From positions 62,001-126,000 of the forward strand of contig JAFEKR010000031.1 of the NCBI GenBank assembly GCA_019022495.1: DNA of 64,000 nucleotides, in the 5' to 3' direction. Positions 55,150 through 64,000 of this stretch are shown here, piece by piece. The position numbers and the translations under genes are program-made. Each line of letters begins with the position of its first letter. Positions within the stretch are counted from its first letter, which is position 1. Source of the DNA: Epichloe hybrida (taxonomy: Eukaryota; Ascomycota; Sordariomycetes; Hypocreales; Clavicipitaceae). The notes beneath the pieces are model-generated. The model saw nothing but the letters and a program-made list of their open reading frames with translations, was not told the origin of the DNA and did no database searches.

Positions 55150-57399
55150 TGTGAGGGGGTGGCGCGCGAGTTACGCTGCGCTCCCGGTGAATTTGGGGAA
55201 GTCGGATGGATTTGTTCGGTAGTTGGAGAGTTGGCGAAAAGGGATGGTATTTTGTGTATATTTGTCGGAATGAGGTGAAGTTTGAACTGGATTTTTGGGG
55301 GCTGCCATCGTGATCCACTTTTCTTCAAGTGCGTGCAGCCAGTCAGTCAGTCAAGTCAGTCTGGCTCCAAATCAGCTCTGTTAAGGTGGAGAATGTATTA
55401 GGTAATGGATAATTATAGTTATATAGGGCTACACTAGCTAGAGAACTTAAAGAATATAAGCATTATTTACCCTAATAACTTTTAGTTAGCTTTTATAGTA
55501 ATAAGACTAGGACTTATTATATTTATTAAATAAACTTAGTTTTAAAATAATTAATAACTAAATAATAATATATTATAGCTAAGAAGCTATCTAAATAATT
55601 AAATAACTAATATAATAGGATTAGGAAATTAAGATAAAGTGCTATAGACTTATTAGGATAGCTATAGTTATAATATAATAAAGATTAACTAATAGAGCTA
55701 TAGTTACTATTAATAAATAAAGAGAACCTCTAGCTATAGTTAGGAATCTTTTTATTAGATAAAGTAAGAATACCTTGAGCTATAGTATAAGGCTAGATAA
55801 AATATAAAACTATAGGATTATAAAGAAACTTATAACTATTAGAAATAACCTCTATTAGGAATTTAATATTCTAGATAGCACTTAGATAGGGAAAATAGCT
55901 ATAATAATAATTAAACCCCCTTAGAGAATATCTAATAGTAAGAAAGTTAGGAATAAACTTAAGGAACTATAAAAGTTAAAGACTTAGTTTAGTTATAGTA
56001 ACTAGCTAAAACCCCTTATTATAAAATAACTCCCTAGATAGTATACTAGGGAATAAATAATATCTATAAAAGAATACTATTAAACTAGAGTTATAAACTT
56101 ATAGTTTAAAATACTTATATTAAGCGCACTTAAATAAAGGAACTAGAAGCTAGGAATCCCTATTTATATACTTAGTAAAGATAGGAATTTAATAATTATA
56201 TAATATTAGATAATAGATACTACTAGATATAACCTTAAACCTTAAGGGAATTTCTAACTATAGATTTTAGACTATAAATTAAAAACCTAGTATAGGAAAA
56301 CATATTTTTAGACTTAGCTAAATTATATTATTACTACCTATAACTTTATATATATATAACACTATAGCACTAGGCTAAGAAAGTACTTAGTAAATAGCTT
56401 TAAATATAAGGATTAAACCTTATAGTTTTTAGGCCCTTTTAAGAGGTACCTAGAGGTTAAAATCCTAGGTTTATGCTTATAATTACACTATAATATACTA
56501 TACTATATATAGACTATAGCCTTACTTTTACCTTACTTTTATCTTTACTTTTTTACTTATAAGTAACTCTAATTAGTAAGTATAGTATAAAATAAAATAA
56601 TACACTATATAAAATAGTGAATTTTATAGGGAATACTTACCTAATATTAGGATTTACTTTATATAGAGAAAGGTAGCTTATAAATAAGGGAAGGATAAAA
56701 GGTTTTAGGAAAGAAAAAAGGGAGATAGACTTTTCTTTTAGTTTTTCTTTTATCTTAATTATCTAATAAACTATTTAAATAAGTAGTAATAAAATTTAAG
56801 TTTATTTTTAGTAAAATACTATCTTTTTTTACTAAAGAGATTTCTTAGTAATATTTTATATATTCACTTATTTTCTTTTCTTCCTAAACTAAGATAACTT
56901 TTAATCTAGTTATAAATTTAGTCTTTAGATTTATATTAGACTTAACTTAACTATAGATAAGTTAAAATCCTAGTATAAGTTTTTAAAATAACCTTATATA
57001 AGAATATCTAAATATTTAGACTTAAGAGAAACTAAAACTAAGTTTAAATATAGAACTAAATAGGGACTTATTAGAATACCTTTTAAGCCTAGAATATTTC
57101 CCTTTATATATTCTTCTAGGTAAAGCTATACTTCTAAAATTCTATTCTTTTTAATTAAACTAGCTAAGAAGGTTAATACTAGGAAAACTAGATAACTTAC
57201 TATAATAAATAACCCTTTTTTCTCTATAGCTATTCTTATAGTACTTACTAGTATTACCTTTTTAGGACTTCTAAAAGATAAGCTAGTAATAGAGTATATA
57301 AAACATTATTAAATAATAGTAGCTATATTAAATGTTCTAAAAGATTATATAAATATATTTACTTAATATATCTTTATCTAAGGCCTTAGAGGTAAAGCG

Positions 57400-58170
57400 A
57401 AAATATAGTACTAAGATCTAGATTTTAAAGATTATAATTAGATAAATATAGCTAATAAGTTTTTAAAAAAGTTTAATAAGCTAGACTCTCTCTTTAAAAT
57501 AGTATTATAAAAGGAGGTAATTAGTTTTACTTATAAAAAAGGTAAGACACTAAAGTCTTATATTTATTAGGTAAAATAAATTATATCTAAGGTAAAATCC
57601 GAAATATAATAGATATTATTTACTAATTTTATTTCTAACCTAGTAAATAGAGATATAGATATATAACTTTAAGAAAGAATATCTAATTATTTGTTTTCTT
57701 TAGAGAAATAAATAAGTAATATAGTATCTAAGGATCTAACTATATTAGACCTTAAAGTTATTTTATATAACTATTATTTATTTGCTTCTAAGAAGATTTC
57801 TTAGTTAAGTAAAGAAGCTATTATACTAGTAAACCCTTTTTAGTAGTAAATAGAGAAATAGGTAAAACATAATAGAGAAAAAGATAAGTAGATATTAGAA
57901 TTAGTTTAATAACTTAAGGTATTCTAAGCTTAAACTACTAATAATATAAACTAAATAGCTAGATAATATAACTAGCAAAAATACAGTTTAAATAACACTT
58001 CTTAATCCCCTAGAAAATAAGCTAATATAACTAATTCCTTTAGAAAGGGAAATCTAGACTTTTACTAGTGCTTTAAATATAAAGAATAAGGCTATATAGG
58101 ATATAACTATACTTCTAAGGATAAATATTTAATAGCTAATAAGGATAAATAATAAGAATAGTAGTTCTAA
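57400..58170 (+). pseudogene. RIP-decayed Ty3/gypsy-type gag with a relic CCHC zinc knuckle
   Basis: In one forward frame, interrupted by many TAG/TAA codons at expected Gln/Trp/Arg sites, a gag-like helical region is visible around 57,513-57,900. At about 58,071 the frame reads CFKYKE*GYIGYNY, which matches the CX2CX4HX4C knuckle spacing if TAT/TAG codons come from TGC/CAC/CAG by C-to-T change. The family is inferred from the knuckle and the downstream protease. Not functional. Confidence 0.65.
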
Positions 58171-59039
58171 AATAGACTTTAAATAAAGAGAGAGTAATAA
58201 TAAGAATTAGAAAACTAAATAAAGGCTAACTATATAGGAGATCTTAGAATAGACTAGATCCTACCTCTAGGATTTATTCTAATTCTAAAAGCGCTATCTT
58301 ACTCTATAGTCTTAATAAACTATTACCCCTTAAGTTATATTATAAACTAAGATAAAATTAGTTATATAGGTGCTATAGCTAAAACACTAAAAGACAAAGG
58401 GAAGGCCCCTAAACTAGTACTAATAAGGGGATAAAATAAAAGAATTACTAAACCTATAGCTAAACTAGGTATAGTTATAGATAAATAATTTTAGAATTAG
58501 ATTTAAGAACTTCTAGATTCTAATAATATATAGGAAAGTAGTTTAGAGAAAACTTAATAATAATCTTAACTAATCTAAGAACTAACTAAAATAGAGTTCT
58601 AGAGGTTATTACTAGCTTTAAGACCTTATTTAAAGAAACCTATAGCACTAGCCTAGGAACTAGTAGTTTTAACCTTACCTTATAAAGTGGTAATAAAAGA
58701 TACTAGATTAAAAGTACCTTAGCAAAAACTTAATCTAGAAAATATCTAGGCTATAGAAAAATACAATATCCTAGCTTTTAATCTAGGAAGACACTTAGGA
58801 AAAACCATGGTTTCTATTATAGTATTATAACTTTTATAATTAGCTTTAATTATCTATTATTAGATAGGACACTTAATATAATACTAGTGGAAACTAAAGG
58901 GTAATAAGGTAAAGTTAATTATATCTTATTTAATAAAACTATACTAGGAAGCGCTAAACCTAATAACTTCTAAATCTTTAGGAGTAGTAAACGCTATAGT
59001 AATGTAAAATAATATTATAAGATTAGAAGGTAAAGTTCC

Positions 59040-59810
59040 TATATCTTTAGGATATATTATAATATATATTAAAGGTATATAATATAACTTAGCCTTAGTT
59101 AATAGAGAATTAAGTGTAAAACTAGTTAGTAAGAACTACTTAGTAAAACATAGGCTCCCTATAGTATAACTTAAAGAAAAGAGATTTATTTAGATAGTAA
59201 ATAACGCTAAATAGCTAATCTATCTATATGCTTATCTAAGAGCAGAGCTTTGCACTACACTACATCTTGTAGTTTTTTTTTTTCTAATAAATAATTAATA
59301 TCTAATCTTAGAAAATACATATAGATATAAAACCTCTATTTTTAGATAGCTAACTTAAAAAATACTGTGTAGTTATATATAAAAGTGGGTCTAAAAGTGG
59401 ATCCTTCGGCCATAAATTAGAAAAACTACATTTCACTACATTTTAGCACTTAAAACACTACAAATGTAGTATTTCCAATTTGTGAGCCTAGGGCCCACTT
59501 TCAGACCCACATTTATATATAGTATTTTTCTTAGAATTTTACTCTATAGGATCACATGATTTTTAGGATAATAACTTTAATAAATAGCTAGATATAAAAT
59601 TAAACAAAAAAACTACACAAAAAACTACACTACACGAGTGTAAAGCTCTGTCTAAGAGTTATTATAGGAGGAATTTTAGCCCTAGTAAAATATTATATTA
59701 TGCTTACTTAATAAGACTAGGAAATCTTACTAGGGAAGGTTTAGCTTTATTATATTAATATAATTAAACACTATAGTAAAGAGAAAATCACTATTACTAA
59801 AACTAAGGGA
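59040..59810 (+). pseudogene. Decayed retroelement aspartic protease region, split by an insertion
   Basis: The frame around 59,085-59,200 reads ALVNRELSVKLVSKNYLVKH, resembling the ALVDSGAxxNLIS active-site region of Ty3/gypsy proteases with RIP-type changes. It continues after the inserted miniature element (from 59,651) with RVIIGGILALVKYY and EILLG, typical of the end of this domain. Removing the insertion and one 8-bp duplication restores a single frame across the junction. Confidence 0.6.
59235..59658. mobile_element. hAT-like miniature inverted-repeat element with 8-bp target duplication
   Basis: The element body is 59243-59650 (408 bp). Its ends are CAGAGCTTTGCACT and, on the opposite strand, CAGAGCTTTACACT (13 of 14 identical). 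Both sides carry the 8-bp direct duplication TCTAAGAG (59235-59242 and 59651-59658). Eight-base duplications and CAG-type ends are the hAT superfamily hallmark. Inside, an imperfect inverted repeat pairs GTGGGTCTAAAAGTGG (about 59383) with CCCACTTTCAGACCCAC (about 59498), giving a fold-back structure. It has no coding capacity. Unlike its surroundings it keeps many CA and TG pairs. Confidence 0.85.
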
Positions 59811-60724
59811 TAAACTTAAACTCTCTTACTATATTTATATCTAGACTTATTTTAGAATAAGAATAGGAGAAATACTTAATTACCTTAGAGAATATAACTA
59901 AATAAGGCTATAGAGTTTATTAAGGATAATTAAGAGATCCTAGAAGAAGTAAAGGAAATCCTAAATAGGCTAACTTCTTAAATAAAAGATAAAGTTTTAG
60001 AAAACTAATTACTATAGATAATAACTCTAGTGATTATTTATAAAAAGAAGCTATTATTATAACCACGTTAGATAATTTTAGAATAATAGAATTTAATTAA
60101 ACACTATTAAAGAATACTTAGGGAATAAGCCCTTATTAAGGACTTTATTAGGAGGATAGGTAAACTAAAGGGAAAATTAATTTAGAGGATATTAAGGATA
60201 AATAACCATAGGTTTCTAACCTAGGTAACTAAATAATAAAGGATAATATTAATATTAGGATAGACAAACCTAGAACAATATTAACTACTATAGTTCTCTA
60301 GAGGCCCTAGGAAATTATTAATACCTATAGATTAACCTTTAAGTTAGGACTAAAGATAGAAATTAAACATATTACCTCTTACTTTATTAGTTTTACTCCT
60401 ATAAAACCTATATTACTTACCTAGTAAATCACTTAGAGTTAGATTAAGTAATAATAAGCTTTATAGTATTTAAAATAGATATTAAGCCTAAAAGAATAGA
60501 AGTAAAGAGTAACTCTAGATAAAGAAAACCTAGAATTACTATAAAATATAGGGATCCTAGGAGAAGAAAATAATAAAGGAATAATAATAAAGAAGGAAAG
60601 AGAATAAATAAAATATAATAATTCTAATTCTAATAAGAAACTAGAAGAAAAATAGGAAGAGAATAAAATAAATAATCTTAACTTACTAAAGATCTTAGTA
60701 TACCTATCTAGTGTGAAAAATTAG

Positions 60725-61030
60725 GAAAAACTAGAAATAAACACGCTTAGACACATGGATAAATAAATTTATATAGGAAATCTAAAAATCAAGGGTACCC
60801 CCTAGGAAAGTTAAAATCCCTATATAAACAAGTAAATTGCTAACTTAACCATAGAAACTAGTCCTAGGATACTTTATACTATAGACTTAGAACTCTAGTA
60901 ATTATAATATTTAGAACTAGATAAACCTAGACATAAGACATTCCTAATTTATATAGTAAATCCGAAAATTAAGGGGGACCCCTTATAAAGTTAGAATCCT
61001 TTATAAATAAGTAAATTAGTAACTATAACC
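60725..61030. repeat. Imperfect direct repeat with 180-bp period
   Basis: The stretch beginning atttatatagg at about 60768 recurs at about 60948 with the same spacing through the following 70 bases (for example AAAGTTAAAATCC and AAAGTTAGAATCC). Two copies are visible; differences are mostly transitions. Confidence 0.6.
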
Positions 61031-61049
61031 TAAAAATCTAGGATAGTAA

Positions 61050-61324
61050 TGTCACGGCTTGCACCGAAAGGTTAAGAACGAAGTGATAGCTAAGACTATC
61101 GCAGTCGCTGCTAGATAGATGCTAGCTAGGGGCGGGTGTGTAAAGGTTTTAATCTCTAACCTAGTACTAATAATATGCGTAGTCTTTAATAAGTACCTTG
61201 CTTTACAAGCACGTGGCTATCTTATAGCTAGCTAGCCTCTTTATTATTTACATAGCCTAAAGGTTCTCTAAAGACTTACTTTAATAAATATCCTATCTTT
61301 AACCTCTACGCTCCTAATATAATA
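61050..61324 (-). mobile_element. Probable 3' LTR of a minus-strand Ty3/gypsy element
   Basis: Read on the minus strand, a G7 tract (61331-61325) resembling a polypurine tract is followed by a 275-bp segment starting TATTATATTAGG (a TG start altered to TA is plausible) and ending GCCGTGACA at 61050. The segment is clearly richer in GC than its surroundings. The ends fit TG...CA LTR structure, and the integrase relic upstream on the same strand supports the orientation. The partner LTR would lie outside the window. Confidence 0.5.
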
Positions 61325-63734
61325 CCCCCCCTATATATAATTAACCTTAATTATAAAATAAGCTACTTACTTAGGGCATAGTTATTACATTAAAGCTTTA
61401 TAAGGAAAAATAAGATAAGGTACCTTATATCTAGACGCGTGGGTAAACAAAAAGAAATAATAATAATAATACTACTAATTAAAAATAACCCCTTATTATA
61501 GTTAGTAATGTTCTAATAGTAGCTTACACATAGCTTTACTATAGCGAAACAAATGTTATTACCTATTATATAACTAGAAAAAACAATATAAATAACTTAT
61601 ATTAATTTTTATAATTAGTTAAATAAATAAGGTACTTAATGCTAGGGTTCTAAATAGTCTAACTAAAGGGCTTATATTATAGTTACTATAAGCTTATAGC
61701 TATTAGGTATATATATGTTTAGCAGTGCTAATAGTTATTATTATAATTTATAAATCACCTATATATAGTGCGTTAAATTACTTAAGGGGTCTAGGGTTAA
61801 TATAAAAGAGACTGATTTTTCCCCCCTTTTACACTTTTCCTTTCTTTTATAATATCCCTTAACCTTATAAGTTACCCTTACTAGCTAAGTAGTAGCTCTC
61901 TTATTACTATTACTTAGTAATTACTAACCTCTTTTAGTCCCTAATTATTATTATTATTTATCCTTATTTATCTTAGTTTCTTACCCTTATCTAGCTTATA
62001 AGTTTATACTCTTATTAGTATAACTTCCCTATCTAGTCTATTATAGCTAACTTATAGCTAGTTTACTATATCTAAGTCTTATGCTTAAACTTTACCTTTA
62101 TTAATACCTTAAGAAAATCTATTAACTAAGAAATCTCCTATAAAGTTTTCTTAAAAGTAAACTTCTTCTAAAATCTTATTATAAGTTTATTATATCCTTA
62201 TAGTATCTCTATTACTAACTTACTACTAGTAAAATAACTTTAAAGAAGATTCTATATATACGCTATTATTAGTAAGTAGTAATATAAAATATCCTCCTAA
62301 AAAATAGCACCTATAAGATTCTAGGATATCTTATTAATAAAAAAACCTTCCTAGCTAAATATAATAAGTCTTTAAGTATAATATCTTTACTTACTTACTA
62401 CTTCTTTATAGCTAATATTTAATAGGCTATTTAATAAAATATGCTTATTACTTTTAAAATAACAAAAACTATATTATAGTATATCTTTCTTAACTAAAAT
62501 CTGCCTAGTTATTACTAATATACTACTAGACTCTAGCTTAAATTATATAGCTTTATAATAAGCTATTTAAACTTATTAAAGCTACTCCTAAAGGTAGCTA
62601 TTACTATTAAAATAAAGTAAGTATAATCCTATTTCCTAGACACTAGATTACTACTAACTTACTACTAGCCTATTATAAAAACAAAGAAAAAGCTATAGAA
62701 TACTATCCTAGTTTATAAAAATTCTAATAAGCATAGTTACGTTTACTACGCTTAAATATCTGCTAATACTACCTATAAGGCAAAATATAATAAATATACT
62801 ATAATAGCACTACTAAGTAACACTATAAATCTAGAGACTTAGATTAATATTATAAACTACCTTTACTTTATAGCCTAGAATATCCTAAAGGTAAGCTTTC
62901 TTAATATATATAGCTAATACTTAACTAACTTACTAGTAGTTTATACTAAATACTATTAATTTACCTAAATATATTAGTCTTATTAAGCTCCCTAGTATAC
63001 TTTAGGTCTATATATATAAAGAGAGGGATTCTAATAATAAAGATACTCCTAAGGCCTCTTTCTCTATAGCTCCTATAGCTACTAATAATAATAAAGGACT
63101 AGTGGTCTTAAGGGCTAACTCTATTATAAAGGGATAGGTGCTTAGTAGCTATATAATAGATTATTTAAGTTATCTAAGTAAATTAACTTTATTTTCTAAT
63201 ATCTTTAGTGTGTTAAGTTATAAAACATAACTACCTTATATTAACTTTACTACTTAGCTATTACTTATAGTTATTAATAATTTCTCTAGTAATAAAATCC
63301 CTTTTTAATACCTAAGAATTCTCTAAAGTATTATAGCCCTTCTATTTAACTAGATATTTATAATGCCTTCTATTATAGTAATATAAAATAATTCTCTTAA
63401 CTTTAAACTCTTATTTATTATCTTTAATAGTATCTTATAGTAAGAGCTATATATTATTACCTTACTAAGGGTAGTCTTAGGTTAATGTTTTTTATTAATA
63501 ATAAAACATAGTTACTAACTTTAAACCTTATTAGAGTTCTCTTCTAGTTATAATATTTTTTATACTAAGTCTATAAGTTACTTAAAAGCTACTTAATTAT
63601 AGTGTGCTTCTCTTTTAGTGCTAAAATCTTACTTTTAGCTTAATTATTTACTAAAGGGATATTTACTATTACTTACTACAGACCTCTAGGATTATAACCT
63701 TATAATGCCTCCGCTAGTGTGTAGCCATGCGTTA

Positions 63735-64000
63735 AGTAATTGCTTATATTATACGCGAATTACGCTATTAATAGGTTATCCGCCTAATTAGTCTATTTAG
63801 TATAAGTAAAAGCCCTTAAATAATATTCTAAGACCTAGTTTAAACATTTTATCTAACTATCTATCTAGGGGTAAAAAGCAGTGCTAAGTAGTCGCTTTAT
63901 TACAAGAAAATAATAAAAAGTCATCTAGAAACCACTAGTAAATATAAAACCTTAGTTTATTATAATACCTTCTAGGGCTCTATAGTCTCTAAAAACATAT
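63735..64000 (-). pseudogene. RIP-decayed Ty3/gypsy integrase fragment
   Basis: In one minus-strand frame with many stops I read GFIFTSGF*MTFYYFLVIK, then RLLSTAFYP*IDS*, then N*VLEYYLRAFTYT and ADNLLIA*FAYNIS. These match, in order, the integrase core motifs usually written FTSxFW, STAFHPQTDGQTER, LExYLR and W...LPxAEFAYN. The stops sit where Gln and Trp codons are expected, as RIP produces. The fragment continues beyond the window. Confidence 0.8.

Larger units (their letters stand above)
55376..64000. repeat. Extremely AT-rich, RIP-like mutated repeat block
   Basis: From about 55,376 to the window edge the sequence is dominated by TA, TAG and TTA with very few CA/TG pairs outside small islands, and no open frame of useful length on either strand. 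This is the RIP signature (CpA changed to TpA), known from ascomycetes acting on repeats. The transition from normal sequence is sharp, within tens of bases. Recognisable relics are listed separately; other parts (55.4-57.3 kb and 59.8-60.7 kb) show nothing I can name. Confidence 0.9.

Noticed and set aside
54151..55318. Long plus- and minus-strand frames of over 300 codons overlapping SEH1
   Set aside because: They arise from the very high GC content; their products are Arg/Pro/Gly/Val low-complexity, while the WD repeats lie in the chosen frame.
55376..64000. CRISPR arrays, or a hidden gene cluster in the AT-rich block
   Set aside because: No regular spacer-repeat pattern exists, and every frame is broken by stops; the block is explained by mutated mobile elements.

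Overview
The window is nuclear DNA of a filamentous ascomycete. Genes carry 49-183 bp GT-AG introns with CTNAC-type branch points, the proteins are of Pezizomycotina type (mitochondrial Lon/PIM1, Dim1, Rrg7, OPT transporter, PAG1/Furry), and one end is a block saturated with TpA that looks like repeat-induced point mutation (RIP). The recurrent intergenic 9-mer TACTCCGTA and the proteins suggest Sordariomycetes, probably Hypocreales; this placement is inference.

Layout. 1-55.2 kb is gene-rich and ordinary in composition. From the left: a cysteine-rich CxxC protein of unknown role (minus, runs off the window); an Mtr10/transportin-SR importin (minus); 5-formyltetrahydrofolate cyclo-ligase (minus); an OPT-family oligopeptide transporter (plus) with an in-frame TAG; 26S proteasome subunit Rpn1 (minus) divergent from the RIO2 kinase (plus); a two-RRM RNA-binding protein of MSSP/RBMS type (minus) with an intron-rich leader; NADPH-cytochrome P450 reductase (minus) divergent from the giant PAG1/Tao3/Furry cell-morphogenesis protein (plus); Dim1/Dib1 of the U5 snRNP (minus) divergent from mitochondrial Rrg7 (plus); a small charged unknown protein (minus) divergent from mitochondrial Lon protease (plus); a degenerate kinase-like protein (plus); a delta-9 acyl-CoA desaturase with fused cytochrome b5 (plus); and nucleoporin Seh1 (minus).

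About 225 bp upstream of the SEH1 start codon, composition changes sharply at about 55.38 kb. The remaining 8.6 kb is extremely AT-rich, with stops in every frame. It contains RIP-mutated Ty3/gypsy relics: a plus-strand gag with a decayed CCHC knuckle and protease, and a minus-strand integrase whose likely 3' LTR is a relatively GC-rich island at 61.05-61.32 kb. A 408-bp hAT-like miniature element with 8-bp target duplications lies inside the decayed protease and has largely escaped RIP.

The genes do not form one pathway. They are mostly conserved housekeeping functions: nuclear transport (Mtr10, Seh1), proteolysis (Rpn1, Lon), ribosome and spliceosome work (RIO2, Dim1), mitochondrial maintenance (Lon, Rrg7), and lipid, sterol or P450 redox chemistry (CPR, desaturase). 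The CPR and desaturase functions both act in ER membranes. Gene models were spliced by eye, and exon coordinates are given in each entry. I saw no secondary-metabolite cluster and no clearly new multi-gene system. The most informative oddities are the interrupted transporter, the nested mobile element, the enriched intergenic 9-mer, the stop-free 87-bp intron in Lon, and the unrecognised CxxC protein.
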